From: Streptomyces sp. NBC_00775
Lineage (GTDB): Bacteria; Actinomycetota; Actinomycetes; Streptomycetales; Streptomycetaceae
Reading direction: 5' to 3'
Length of the DNA: 64,000 nt
Assembly (NCBI RefSeq): GCF_036347135.1
Contig: NZ_CP108938.1
Location: forward strand, 9,548,001 to 9,612,000
Shown here one piece after another: positions 25,128 through 34,080 of this stretch. The notes beneath the pieces were generated by a model. That model did no database searches. It saw only the letters and a list, made by a program, of their open reading frames with translations, and was not told where the DNA came from. Numbering within the stretch: position 1 is the first letter of the stretch; each line of letters opens with the position of its first letter. The position numbers and the translations under genes are program-made.

Positions 25128-26369
25128 ATGAACGGCAAGGCGGGCCCCCGGACGGCGGGGGAAGGGAACACGCGGACGCGGCTGGACCGGGGGCGCGGAG
25201 CGCTCGGGCCGGCGCTGGAGCTCGTGCACACCGGGCGTGCGCCGACGCGTGCCGTGCTCACCGCCGAACTGGGCGTCACCCGGGCGACCGCGGGCGCGGT
25301 GGCCGCGGAGCTGGAGGCGCTGGGGCTGATCCGGGTCGACGCGCGGCCCGGGGCGGCCGCCGGTTCGCAGGGGAGGCCCTCGCACCGGCTCGAGGTCGCC
25401 GAGGACGGGCCCGTGGCGCTCGCCGCGCAGGTGCACGCCGACGGCTTCCGCGCCGCGCTGGTCGGGCTCGGCGGCCGGATCGTCGCCACCGCGCCCGGCT
25501 GCGAGACCGTGGATGCCGACCCGGCGAAGGTGCTCGGCTCCGTCGTCGAGGCCGGCGCCGAACTGCTGCGCGACACCGGGCGACGCTGTGTGGGCGCCGG
25601 ACTAGCCGTGCCGTCCGCCGTCGCCGAACCCGAGGGGCTCGCGCTCAACCCGCTGCACCTGGCCTGGCCCGCGGGCTCTCCGGTGCGCCAGATCTTCGCC
25701 GAGCGGGTGCGTGCGGCCGGCATCCAGGGACCCGCGTTCGCCGCCAACGACGTCAACCTCGCCGCCCTCGCCGAGCATCGCCACGGTGCGGGCCGCGGCG
25801 CCCGCGACCTGCTGTGCGTGGCCACCGGCCACCGGGGCGTCGGCGGCGCGCTCGTGCTCGACGGGCGGCTGCACACGGGCAGTTCGGGGCTCGCCCTCGA
25901 AGTCGGTCACCTCACCGTCAACCCCGAGGGCCGCCCCTGCTACTGCGGCAGCCGCGGCTGCCTCGACGTCGAGGCGGACCCGCTGGCCTTCCTCACCGCG
26001 GCGGGCCGCGACCCCGGCCCCGAGGTGTCGCTGCTCCAGCAGGCCAACGACCTGATCCGCGGGCAGTACGACGATCCGGGCGTCCGCACGGCCGTCGAAG
26101 CCCTGATCGACCGCCTCGGCCTCGGCCTCGCGGGCCTGGTCAACATCCTCAACCCGGACCGCATCATCCTCGGCGGACTGCACCGCACCCTGCTCGACGC
26201 CGACCCGGACCGGCTGCGCGCCGTCGTCGCCGACCGCAGCCTGTGGGGGCAGAGCGGCGGCGTACCCATCCTCGCGTGCACGCTGGACCACAACAGCCTC
26301 GTGGGGGCTGCCGAGTTGGCGTGGCAGCCGGTGCTCGACGATCCGCCGGCGGCGCTGGCCGGGGTCTGA
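25128..26369 (+). CDS. ROK-family transcriptional regulator
   Basis: 413 residues. N-terminal winged helix (residues about 25-75: PTRAVLTAELGVTRATAGAV), then a ROK sugar-kinase fold with the zinc loop GRPCYCGSRGCLDVEA and ANDVNLAALAEHR. The kinase-type catalytic Asp region (AANDVN) is present, but with the DNA-binding domain the usual role is a sugar-responsive repressor. No transport or catabolic operon is adjacent. It follows the AlkB gene by 72 bp. Confidence 0.88.
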   Translation: MNGKAGPRTAGEGNTRTRLDRGRGALGPALELVHTGRAPTRAVLTAELGVTRATAGAVAAELEALGLIRVDARPGAAAGSQGRPSHRLEVAEDGPVALAAQVHADGFRAALVGLGGRIVATAPGCETVDADPAKVLGSVVEAGAELLRDTGRRCVGAGLAVPSAVAEPEGLALNPLHLAWPAGSPVRQIFAERVRAAGIQGPAFAANDVNLAALAEHRHGAGRGARDLLCVATGHRGVGGALVLDGRLHTGSSGLALEVGHLTVNPEGRPCYCGSRGCLDVEADPLAFLTAAGRDPGPEVSLLQQANDLIRGQYDDPGVRTAVEALIDRLGLGLAGLVNILNPDRIILGGLHRTLLDADPDRLRAVVADRSLWGQSGGVPILACTLDHNSLVGAAELAWQPVLDDPPAALAGV

Positions 26370-26409
26370 GAGGTCAGGAATCGGTCGGCTTCACCGCGCC
26401 GCGACCGCA

Positions 26410-26715
26410 TCAGGAGCCGGTCAGGCTCCACAGTGCCGCGACCAGCGGACGTCGCAGGTCCGTCCGGCGCACGCACAACCCGATCGGGAACGGCTCGGGC
26501 GGAGGATCCGCGGGAATCACCGACAGGCGCTCGCGCACCGCACTGTGATCGAGTACGAGGCGGGGGACCACGCCCGTGCCACAGCCGAGCGCGACCAGGG
26601 CCAACAGCCCTTCGTGGCCGTCCGGTTCGGTGGCCACCTCGAAAGCCGTGCCGTGCGCGCGGAACCAGCGGTCCGCCGCCTCGCGGACAAGGCCTCGGTG
26701 GGGGAGTACGAAGGG
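26410..26715 (-). pseudogene. 3' fragment of a LysR-family regulator
   Basis: About 100 codons match the last third of a LysR effector domain (PFVLPHRGLVREAADRWF, LVALGCGTGVVPRLVLDH, LCVRRTDLRRPLVAALW). The DNA-binding domain and first half of the effector domain are missing. Similarity ends at about 26715, where an opposite fragment begins. The frame continues upstream only as low-complexity sequence, so there is no plausible start. Confidence 0.75.
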
Positions 26716-26729
26716 GCCCCGAGCCCCGG

Positions 26730-26930
26730 GAGAACTGCTCCCGCACGGCCCGCCTCGGCGCCCGCCGCTGGGGCCCGCGCTTCCAGGCGGCGTACGAGCA
26801 GATCGCCTTTCCGGGGGCGGCCGCGCCGACGGATCCGGCACTGATCGAGGACTTCACCGCCCACCCGATGCACGACGCCCTGGCCGCGGCCGCCGAACTC
26901 CGACCCTCCGTGGACATTTCCGTGGCCTAG
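26730..26930 (+). pseudogene. 3' fragment of an unidentified gene
   Basis: About 66 codons from ENCSRTARLGARRWGPRF to RPSVDISVA look like a natural protein end (helical, sensible composition) but have no start. I do not recognise the family with confidence. With the LysR fragment it forms a back-to-back pair whose 5' halves are both gone. Confidence 0.5.
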
Positions 26931-26940
26931 GTCTGTCGGC

Positions 26941-27873
26941 TCAGGGCCACGCGACCGCGAAGGCGCGCCCGGGATTCTCGGTGAGCATGCGGTCCACCAG
27001 GTCCCTGCCCAGGGCGAGTTCGAGCCTCGGGCGCACCCGTCGCAGCAGATACGGCATCCCGGGGCCGCCGTTGACCGAGCGGGCGGCGGCGGTCGTCGTG
27101 TCGCCGCCCAGGAGCAGGCGGTGGCCGAAACCGGCGTCGGCGAGGGCGCGTACGGCGTTCGGCATACGCCAGTCGGTGGCGTGGTGGGCGCGTGAAGGAC
27201 CGTCGAAGGCGAGGTACGCGCCCGCCTCGGCGGCCTCGCGCTGCACCACGAAGTCCGGCGAGCGATTGAGGTGGCCCAGGATCACCCGGTGCGGGGGCAC
27301 GCCCAACTCGCCGCACAGCAGGTCGAGTACGTCGAGGGCGCCCGTGCCCAGCTCCAGGTGGACGGCGATCGGCGCCCCCGTGGCGTGGTGGGCCTCGGCC
27401 GCGGCGGTCATCGTCCAGCGGGCGTGAGCGTCGAGGGCGTGGAAGCCGCCCGCGACCTTGATGAGTCCGGCCCGGACCCCGGAGGTGCCGATGCCTGTCG
27501 TGAGTTCGGAGACGAAGAGAGCCGACAGCTTGTCGCGCAACTCGGAGAGCGACTCGGGCGTGTAGTGCGCCGCCTGGTGCAGCCCGGTCGCGGCGACCAC
27601 CTGAACGCCGGTGTCGCGGGCCAGCAGCGGCAGGTCCGCGGCGCGCCGCCCCAGGCCGTACGGCGTCCACTGCACCACGCTTGTGCCGCCCTGCGCGCGG
27701 AACGCGGCCAGCTCGGCCCGCGCGGCGGACGCGTCGCGCAGTTCCTGGCCGGGGAGTTGGGGGCTGCCGAAGAAGAGGTGGTCGTGCGCGTCGCACACGC
27801 CCAGGTCCTCGGGGCGCACGTCCCCGAGGACCGTACGGACTGTCTCCGCGAGGGCGTGAGGGGCAGTGCTCAC
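26941..27873 (-). CDS. Phosphotriesterase-family metal-dependent hydrolase
   Basis: 310 residues from a GTG that overlaps the upstream stop (GTGA). Metal-ligand pattern of the amidohydrolase/PTE family: DAHDHL, a Lys in LIKVAGGF, His in AVHLELG, His in LGHLNRSPD, and Asp in LLLGGDTTT. Family members are lactonases or phosphotriesterase-like enzymes. Last gene of the TetR-cupin-DUF4865-PTE operon. The opposite pseudogene fragment ends 10 bp beyond its stop. Confidence 0.85.
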   Translation of the reverse strand: MSTAPHALAETVRTVLGDVRPEDLGVCDAHDHLFFGSPQLPGQELRDASAARAELAAFRAQGGTSVVQWTPYGLGRRAADLPLLARDTGVQVVAATGLHQAAHYTPESLSELRDKLSALFVSELTTGIGTSGVRAGLIKVAGGFHALDAHARWTMTAAAEAHHATGAPIAVHLELGTGALDVLDLLCGELGVPPHRVILGHLNRSPDFVVQREAAEAGAYLAFDGPSRAHHATDWRMPNAVRALADAGFGHRLLLGGDTTTAAARSVNGGPGMPYLLRRVRPRLELALGRDLVDRMLTENPGRAFAVAWP

Positions 27874-28454
27874 CACTGCCGACCCCGCGGCAGCCGGTCG
27901 CGTTCCGGTGCCGACAGGTGCAGCACCTGGAAGATCTCCCCCGACGCCTTGGGGGAGTCGTGGTCCCACAGCGAGAAGTGCACCAGCTCCCAGTGGTGCG
28001 GATCGACGGCCGCCGCCACGCAGACCGCGCCGTCCAGCGCGGCCAGTCGCCCCGCCTCGCGCACGGCCTCCTCCGTCACCTCGGACAGGTCCACTCCCTC
28101 GGGCACGGGCCGGCGCCGACGCACCGCGACCTTGGCGGGCGACCCGGCGGCGCCGCCCTCCTCGTACGCGAGACCCGTCCAGTGCTGCACCACCGGCCGC
28201 CCGAAATCGTTGACGAGCCCCTGGAACGCGCCGCCCCAGAGGAAGGAGTTCATGCCCTCGGTGGTGTTCCACAGGTAGAACGGTGCGTACTGGTTGACCG
28301 GCGAACCGTCCACCCCGCGCTCACGCATCAGATACGTCTTGAACCCGAGCCCGTCCCAGTCGTCGAGCAGGTGCCCGATCCGGGAGACACGCCTGCGGAT
28401 GATGTCCATGTCGTAGTCGGCGGGGAAGGTGAGTTCGTACTGCATGGCGTGCAT
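27870..28454 (-). CDS. DUF4865-family protein
   Basis: 194 residues; ATG preceded by GAGGAGGCACCC. Start MHAMQYELTFPADYDMDIIRRR, with the YAPFYLWNTTEGMNSFLWG core that marks the family. No catalytic motif is known to me; the fold is probably a ferredoxin-like dimer similar to small monooxygenases, which is an inference from size and aromatic content. It sits 11 bp after the cupin gene and is coupled to the phosphotriesterase gene. Confidence 0.82.
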   Translation of the reverse strand: MHAMQYELTFPADYDMDIIRRRVSRIGHLLDDWDGLGFKTYLMRERGVDGSPVNQYAPFYLWNTTEGMNSFLWGGAFQGLVNDFGRPVVQHWTGLAYEEGGAAGSPAKVAVRRRRPVPEGVDLSEVTEEAVREAGRLAALDGAVCVAAAVDPHHWELVHFSLWDHDSPKASGEIFQVLHLSAPERDRLPRGRQW

Positions 28455-28465
28455 CGGGTGCCTCC

Positions 28466-28861
28466 TCAGGCGGGGTACTCATCCGATCCGACGTGCTTGT
28501 CCCACTCCGTGGTCGTGCCGTCCTCGGCCGCCTCGACGACCGCTAGATGTGTCATGAAGGTCCGGGGCGCGGCCCCGTGCCAGTGCCACTCGCCGGGCTC
28601 GATCCACACGGTGTCGCCGGCGCGGATCGCCTCGACGTCACCCCCCTTGCGCCGCACCAGGCCCTCGCCCTCCAGGACGTGCAGGACCTGACCGTGCGGG
28701 TGGCGGTGCCAGGCGGTGTGCGCGCCGGGCGCGAAGTGGACGTTGAACATCCGCAGCCGGGAGGGGGATTCGGGTACGGCGACCTCGTCGAGCCACACCG
28801 TCCCCGTGAAGTTCTCAGCCGGTCCCTGCTGGGTGTCGGGGCGCTTCCTGGTGATGTGCAC
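28466..28861 (-). CDS. Cupin-domain protein
   Basis: 131 residues from a GTG with AAGGAAG upstream. Single cupin barrel: HRHPHGQVLHVLEGEGLVRR carries the first metal motif and WIEPGEWHWHG the second. Small cupins of this type bind a metal and act as oxygenases, isomerases or ligand sensors. It starts 14 bp after the TetR stop in the same operon. Confidence 0.85.
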   Translation of the reverse strand: MHITRKRPDTQQGPAENFTGTVWLDEVAVPESPSRLRMFNVHFAPGAHTAWHRHPHGQVLHVLEGEGLVRRKGGDVEAIRAGDTVWIEPGEWHWHGAAPRTFMTHLAVVEAAEDGTTTEWDKHVGSDEYPA

Positions 28862-28875
28862 GTAAGTGAACTTCC

Positions 28876-29436
28876 TTATCGGAGAGGCGAGAGCAGGGCG
28901 AGCAGTCCCCGGACCCCTGTGTCGAAGGCGGCGGGCCGGCCGGACGCGCGGGCCAGTACATAGCCGCCCTGGACGGTCGCGAGGATCGTCGCGGCGATCT
29001 CCTCCGCGTCGAGCGTGGGCGCGAACTGGCCCTGCTTCTTGCCCTCTTCGACGATTCCGGCCAGTCGCTCGCGCAGCCAGTCGATCGTCTCGTCGACCGG
29101 GGCGCGCAACTCGTCGCTCGCGATCACGTCCGGGTCCATCGTCAGCCGCCCGACCGGGCAGCCGCGCAGGACGTCACGCTCACGGCGCAGATACGCCTCG
29201 ATGCGCTCGTACGGCGACCCGGGCGAGCTCAGTACGCCCTCGGCGGTGGCCCGCATCTCCTCGGCGGTGCGGCGGATCGCGGCCAGGGCGAGATCGGGCT
29301 TGCCCTTGAAGTGGTGGTACATGCTGCCCTGCCCCGCGCCCGCGTGCTCCTGGATGGCCTTGGGGCTCGTACCCACGTAGCCGCGCTCCCACAGGAGTTC
29401 GCGCGTTGACTCGATCAGTCGCTCCGGAGTGCTCAT
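28876..29436 (-). CDS. TetR-family transcriptional regulator
   Basis: 186 residues from the ATG at 29436; a longer frame to 29586 lacks a ribosome site and runs through the operator. N-terminal HTH (GYVGTSPKAIQEHAGAGQGSMYHHFKGK) and a C-terminal domain with GCPVGRLTMDPDV, a feature of the YxaF/LmrA-like group. It leads the cupin-DUF4865-phosphotriesterase operon and faces the SHOCT-ABC-FtsX operon. A palindrome begins 9 bp from its start, so autoregulation is likely. Confidence 0.88.
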   Translation of the reverse strand: MSTPERLIESTRELLWERGYVGTSPKAIQEHAGAGQGSMYHHFKGKPDLALAAIRRTAEEMRATAEGVLSSPGSPYERIEAYLRRERDVLRGCPVGRLTMDPDVIASDELRAPVDETIDWLRERLAGIVEEGKKQGQFAPTLDAEEIAATILATVQGGYVLARASGRPAAFDTGVRGLLALLSPLR

Positions 29437-29444
29437 GAAGCCAC

Positions 29445-29464
29445 TGTACATACTAGTAGGTACA
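29445..29464. promoter_or_regulatory. TetR-type operator, 20-bp palindrome
   Basis: TGTACATACTAGTAGGTACA is a palindrome centred on CTAG with one mismatched pair of ten. It begins 9 bases upstream of the TetR start codon and 150 bp before the divergent exporter operon. Position and symmetry fit a TetR-dimer site. The core 16 bases resemble two sites near 61.0-61.1 kb. Confidence 0.7.
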
Positions 29465-29613
29465 GACGTCGAGGGCTGAAGGAAGCAGTCGGCGACTCCC
29501 CGCGTACTCCCGGGGAGGTACACGCACGGCCGCTGGCCGTACGACGACGCGGACCCCGTCCCGGAGCGAGTCTCGAAGCATCGCAACAGATCCCACCGAG
29601 GAGATGACCTCAG

Positions 29614-29925
29614 ATGCAGACCCTGGCGAACTGGGACGGCGGACCCGGCCCGTGGATCCTCTTCTTCCCGCTGATCTGGGCAACCGCCGTGATCGGCGTC
29701 GTGACCGTCCTGCGCCGCACCGTCGGACGCGGTCGCCGCGGCCCGTGGCGCGCGATGGGCGGCGGCTTCGGCCCTGACGGCGATTCCCGCCCGACGGGTG
29801 ACGCGCCGATCGCCGTGCTCGGCCGCCGCTTCGCCTCCGGCGAGATCGACGAGGACGAGTACTGGCGCCGGCTCTCCGTCCTGGACGAGCAGTTCGGGCG
29901 TACGGGCAAGGGGGGAGCGGCGTGA
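29614..29925 (+). CDS. SHOCT-domain small membrane protein
   Basis: 103 residues. One N-terminal membrane helix (about residues 13-33), a basic Gly/Arg segment, then a SHOCT domain (AVLGRRFASGEIDEDEYWRR). SHOCT domains are short oligomerisation modules often found in ABC exporter operons. The stop overlaps the ATPase start (GTGA), so the products are probably made in step. Confidence 0.85.
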   Translation: MQTLANWDGGPGPWILFFPLIWATAVIGVVTVLRRTVGRGRRGPWRAMGGGFGPDGDSRPTGDAPIAVLGRRFASGEIDEDEYWRRLSVLDEQFGRTGKGGAA

Positions 29926-30680
29926 CCAGCGCGACCACGACGCGTCATGCCGCGGGTGTCACCGACGCCGTCAAGGTGTACGGCGGCGGAGACACCGCCG
30001 TGAGGGCCCTGGACGGGGTGAGCGTCGGCTTTCCGGCCGGGCGCTTCACCGCGATCATGGGGCCCTCGGGCTCCGGCAAGTCCACCCTGATGCACTGCGC
30101 GGCGGGCCTGGACACGCTCACCTCCGGAGCCGCGTTCATCGGCGGCACCGAACTGGGCACGCTCGACGACCGGCGCCTGACACTCCTGCGCCGCGACCGC
30201 ATCGGCTTCGTCTTCCAGGCGTTCAACCTGGTCCCGACGCTGACCGTCGCGGAGAACATCACCCTGCCGATGGACCTCGCCGGATCCAAGGGCTCCCGTG
30301 AGTGGACCGAGGCGCTCATCGACGTCGTCGGCCTGCGTGACCGGCTCCACCACCGCCCCGGCGAACTCTCCGGCGGACAGCAGCAACGCGTCGCCGTGGC
30401 ACGGGCGTTCGCCGGACAGCCCGACGTCGTCTTCGCCGACGAACCCACCGGCAACCTCGACTCCCGCTCCGGCGAGGAGGTCCTGAACCTCCTCGGCCGT
30501 GCGGTGCGCCAGATGGGCCGTACGGTCGTCATGGTCACCCACGACCCGGTCGCCGCCGCGCACGCCGACGAGGTCGTCTTCCTCGCCGACGGACGCCTCG
30601 TCGACCGGATGGAGTCCCCGACGGCCGAGAAGGTCCTCGACCGGTTGAAGGCCTTCGACGGCGCGGGGGCCCGGTCATGA
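29922..30680 (+). CDS. ABC transporter ATPase (MacB/LolD type)
   Basis: 252 residues. Walker A GPSGSGKST, Q-loop near VFQAFNLVPTLT, signature LSGGQQQRVAVARAFAG, Walker B VVFADEPTGNLDS, and H-loop MVTHD are all intact. The sequence type is the one paired with FtsX/MacB permeases that move lipids, lipoproteins or drugs. It overlaps both neighbours by 4 bp and is opposite the TetR operon. Confidence 0.93.
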   Translation: MTSATTTRHAAGVTDAVKVYGGGDTAVRALDGVSVGFPAGRFTAIMGPSGSGKSTLMHCAAGLDTLTSGAAFIGGTELGTLDDRRLTLLRRDRIGFVFQAFNLVPTLTVAENITLPMDLAGSKGSREWTEALIDVVGLRDRLHHRPGELSGGQQQRVAVARAFAGQPDVVFADEPTGNLDSRSGEEVLNLLGRAVRQMGRTVVMVTHDPVAAAHADEVVFLADGRLVDRMESPTAEKVLDRLKAFDGAGARS

Positions 30681-33238
30681 ACGCCTCGCTGCGCATCAGT
30701 GTCGCGTCCCTGCGCGCCCACAAACGACGCTTCGCCGGTACGTTCCTGGCGGTGCTCCTCGGTGTCGCCTTCCTGGCCGGAACACTCGTCATGGGCGACA
30801 CACTTCGAGCCGGCTTCGACACGATGTTCGGCAACGCGACGAAGGGCACCGACGCCGTCGTCCGCAGTGCCGACACCATCACCACGCCCGGCGAGAGTCA
30901 GGGCGTACGCCGGCCCGTCGACACCGGCCTCGTGAAGACGATCGAGAAGACTCCGGGTGTCGCGGCCGCCGTGCCCGACATCCAGGGCGCGGGCCAGCTG
31001 GTCGGCTCCGACGGCAAGTCCATCGGTGGCCAGGGCCCGCCCACTCTCGCGGGCAACTGGATCGAGGACACCGAGCTCAACGCGTACCAACTCGCCGAGG
31101 GCCGCGCTCCGTCGAAGTCCGGTGAGGTCGTCGTCAACCGGGGCGCCGCCAAGAAGGGCGACCTGAAGATCGGCGACACGACGACCCTGCGTACGCCCGA
31201 CCCCGTCAGGGTGACGATCGTGGGCCTCGCCACCTTCGGCGGCGAGGACGGCATGGCGCAGGTGACGTTCACCGGAATGACGCAGGCCGACGCGGAGAAG
31301 TACCTCACCGCGAAGCCCGGCGAGGCCGCGAGCATCCGTGTGCGGGCCGGCCCCGGCGTCAGTCAGCAGAGGCTTGTATCCGACCTGACTCCAGTCCTGC
31401 CCCAGGGAGTTGAGGCCATCACGGGTCAGGAGTCGGCGCAGGAGAACACCGACATGATCTCCAGCCAGTTCCTGACCATCTTCACGACCTTCCTGCTCGT
31501 CTTCTCCGGCATCGCGCTGCTGGTCGCGACCTTCTCCATTCACAACACCTTCGCGATCGTCGTCGCCCAACGCACCCGCGAGAACGCCCTGTTGCGCGCC
31601 CTCGGCGCCTCCCGCCGCCAGATCACCGTCTCGACCCTGGTCGAGGCGAGTGTGGTCGCCGTGACAGCGTCGGCCGTGGGCCTCGCGGGCGGCATCGGTG
31701 TCGCGGCCGGGCTGCAGGCACTGTTCCCGGCCATCGGATTCCCCTTCCCCGAAGGCGACTTGGTGATCAGCGGCCTGTCCATGCTGCTCCCGTTGGCGGT
31801 CGGCATCGTGGTCTGCCTCGGCTCCGCGCTGCTGCCCGCCGCACGCGCCGGACGCACCGCTCCGCTGGCCGCACTGCGCGAGACGGCCGTCGACCAGTCC
31901 GGGGCCTCGCGCGGGCGGGCGATCGCCGGCGGTGGTCTGGCGGCCCTGGCGGTCGCCCTCACCCTCACCGGCGTACTGGCCAGTACGTCCTTGTGGCTCG
32001 CCGGCCTCGGCGCCGTCCTGGCGCTCGCCGCCTTCGTCGTCCTCGGCCCCGTCGCGTCGTCGACAGCCGTACGGGTTCTCGGCAGCCCCCTGGACAAGCT
32101 GCGCGGCGTCACCGGCGGACTCGCCCGGCGCAACGCGCTGCGCAGCCCGAAGCGGACGGCCGCCACCGCGAGTGCCCTGATGATCGGCGTGGCCGTCGTC
32201 TCGCTGTTCACGGTCTTCGGCGCGTCGCTCAAGGCCACCATGGACCAGACGGTCGCCCGGTCCTTCGCCGGCGATGTCGCCGTCAGCAGCCCCTCGTTCG
32301 GCGCCGGCGGCAGCGGACTGAGCCCGAAGCTGGCTCCCGCGATCGCGCGGCAGCCGACCGTCGAGCACGCCGTCGGCCTCGGCCGCGGTGTCGCCGAAGT
32401 CAACGGCAAGGGGCGCGCGTTGACGGTCACCGACCCGGTCACGCTCGGCAAGGTCTTCGACCTGGGCGACGTACGGGGCTCGCTGAACGACCTGGGCACC
32501 GACGGCCTCGCCCTCACCAGGAAGGAGGCCGACAAGCAGCACCTCACGACCGGTGACACGGCCCAGCTCGCCTTCACCGACGGCAAGAAGGAGAACTTCA
32601 CCGTCCGCGCGGTCTACGGCCGGTCGGAACTCGCGGGCGACTACGTCATCACCCGCGCCGCCTGGGCCCCGCACCGCACTCAGGACTCCGACACGCTCGT
32701 CGCCGTCTCCTTCAGGAACGGCGTGAGCACGGCCGACGGCAAGGCGGCGGTGCGGAAGGTCTCGGAACAGTACGGCAACCCCGAGGTGCAGACCCGCGAC
32801 GAGTACGCGCAGTCCTCGGCCGGTGGCATCGACATGATGCTCACCCTGGTCTACGCGCTGCTCGCCCTCGCGGTGCTCATCGCACTGCTCGGCATCGCCA
32901 ACACGCTGACCCTCGCGATCCACGAGCGCACCCGTGAACTCGGACTGCTGCGGGCCGTCGGACAGACCCGGGCGCAGCTGCGCGCCATGGTCCGCTGGGA
33001 GTCGGTCCTGGTGGCCGCGTTCGGCACGGCGGGCGGGCTCGCCCTCGGTGCCTTCCTCGGCTGGGTGCTCGTCAAGGCCTCCGACGGCGCCTCGGACAGC
33101 GCCTTCGCCTTCGCGCTGCCGCCCGCGCGGCTCGCCGTGGTGGCGCTGGTGGGCCTCGCGGCCGGAGCCCTCGCGGGCCTGCGCCCGGCGCGGCGGGCGG
33201 CACGCCTGGACGTGCTGCGCGCCATCGCCACCGAGTGA
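30677..33238 (+). CDS. ABC transporter permease with two FtsX domains
   Basis: 853 residues. N-terminal helix (about 18-38), an extracytoplasmic MacB-PCD-like domain to about 235, FtsX helices about 255-385, a further hydrophobic block at 420-465, a second external region, and a second FtsX domain about 715-845. Repeated ERTRELGLLRAVGQTR-like motifs before the membrane helices mark both halves. With the ATPase it forms an exporter; substrate not evident. Likely repressed by the divergent TetR. Confidence 0.92.
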   Translation: MNASLRISVASLRAHKRRFAGTFLAVLLGVAFLAGTLVMGDTLRAGFDTMFGNATKGTDAVVRSADTITTPGESQGVRRPVDTGLVKTIEKTPGVAAAVPDIQGAGQLVGSDGKSIGGQGPPTLAGNWIEDTELNAYQLAEGRAPSKSGEVVVNRGAAKKGDLKIGDTTTLRTPDPVRVTIVGLATFGGEDGMAQVTFTGMTQADAEKYLTAKPGEAASIRVRAGPGVSQQRLVSDLTPVLPQGVEAITGQESAQENTDMISSQFLTIFTTFLLVFSGIALLVATFSIHNTFAIVVAQRTRENALLRALGASRRQITVSTLVEASVVAVTASAVGLAGGIGVAAGLQALFPAIGFPFPEGDLVISGLSMLLPLAVGIVVCLGSALLPAARAGRTAPLAALRETAVDQSGASRGRAIAGGGLAALAVALTLTGVLASTSLWLAGLGAVLALAAFVVLGPVASSTAVRVLGSPLDKLRGVTGGLARRNALRSPKRTAATASALMIGVAVVSLFTVFGASLKATMDQTVARSFAGDVAVSSPSFGAGGSGLSPKLAPAIARQPTVEHAVGLGRGVAEVNGKGRALTVTDPVTLGKVFDLGDVRGSLNDLGTDGLALTRKEADKQHLTTGDTAQLAFTDGKKENFTVRAVYGRSELAGDYVITRAAWAPHRTQDSDTLVAVSFRNGVSTADGKAAVRKVSEQYGNPEVQTRDEYAQSSAGGIDMMLTLVYALLALAVLIALLGIANTLTLAIHERTRELGLLRAVGQTRAQLRAMVRWESVLVAAFGTAGGLALGAFLGWVLVKASDGASDSAFAFALPPARLAVVALVGLAAGALAGLRPARRAARLDVLRAIATE

Positions 33239-33291
33239 GCCACCGAGGGACGTACGACCCTGCGATGTGCCAGGTGGGGGTCACCGCCCGG

Positions 33292-33807
33292 TCAGCCGGC
33301 AACGGCGGACCGGGCGGGAGCGTGTTCCGGCCTGCGCCCGTCGACGGCGTGCCTGCGCGTGGTCTCGCGGGCCGTGTCGTGCGGCGGACGGAGGGGCACC
33401 GTCAGCACGGGCGTCGGTGCCGGAAGCGTGAACCACACGACCTTGCCCGACTCGCCGTCGGGACGCACACCCCAGCTCTCGCTCACCGCGGCGACCATGG
33501 CGAGGCCGCGTCCGCAGGTGGCGCCCGGGTCCGCGTCCCGCACCTCGGGAAGGCGGGGGTCGTGGTCGTGCACCGAGACCGTGAGCCGGTCGAGCAGCAG
33601 CTCGATCTCCACGGTGCACAGCTTGTCGGGCTGGGCGTGCCGGTGGACGTTGGTCAGCAGCTCGGTCACGCCGAGCGCGGCCCGGTCTATCAAGGGGTCC
33701 AGATGCCAGTAGCGCAACTGCGCAGAGACGATTCTGCGGACCTGGCCGATCCGCGACGGCAGGGCTTGGAGCTCCACCGTGCAATGCCTGCTTGGCTGGC
33801 TGATCAC
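33292..33807 (-). CDS. Anti-sigma-type ATP-binding protein (HATPase_c)
   Basis: 171 residues. GHKL motifs: N-box ELLTNVHRHA, a degenerate G1 in VSVHDHDPRLPEV, and G2 GRGLAMVAA. This is the RsbW/SpoIIAB-like kinase fold found in many streptomycete copies that bind sigma or anti-anti-sigma factors. The last 40 residues are Arg/Pro-rich and probably disordered. The N-terminal SRHCTVELQA is the usual beta-strand lead-in. Confidence 0.82.
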   Translation of the reverse strand: MISQPSRHCTVELQALPSRIGQVRRIVSAQLRYWHLDPLIDRAALGVTELLTNVHRHAQPDKLCTVEIELLLDRLTVSVHDHDPRLPEVRDADPGATCGRGLAMVAAVSESWGVRPDGESGKVVWFTLPAPTPVLTVPLRPPHDTARETTRRHAVDGRRPEHAPARSAVAG

Positions 33808-34080
33808 GGCTGCGACTCCCCGAATTGAGGTCCGGAAGAAGACGGAGATCGGATCCAGCAGGGTGGCTGAGTGGAACGGCCGCCTGCTGTGGTGGCCGGC
33901 GGGCTGGTTCGCAGCGTTATCGCCGGTAAACCCAGAGTGATGTGAGACCAGCGTGACTCAGGGGGTGCGGTCCTGCAACTCGCGGCACTTTCCGCCACCG
34001 CGGCCGCTGTTCCGGCCGCCGCGCCCCGCTGCCACACGTCATCGCTCAAGCAGCTGAGCCCTGCCGCCCCGCGTACTGCT

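Noticed and set aside
26433..26930. A full plus-strand gene from 26433
   Set aside because: The first 100 codons are opposite the LysR fragment and Arg/Pro-rich; only the part from about 26730 looks like protein.
29945..32923. A 992-codon open frame on the minus strand across the ABC/FtsX operon
   Set aside because: It lies opposite clear transporter genes, is rich in Gln/Gly/His/Arg with no domain, and is the usual antisense shadow at this GC content.
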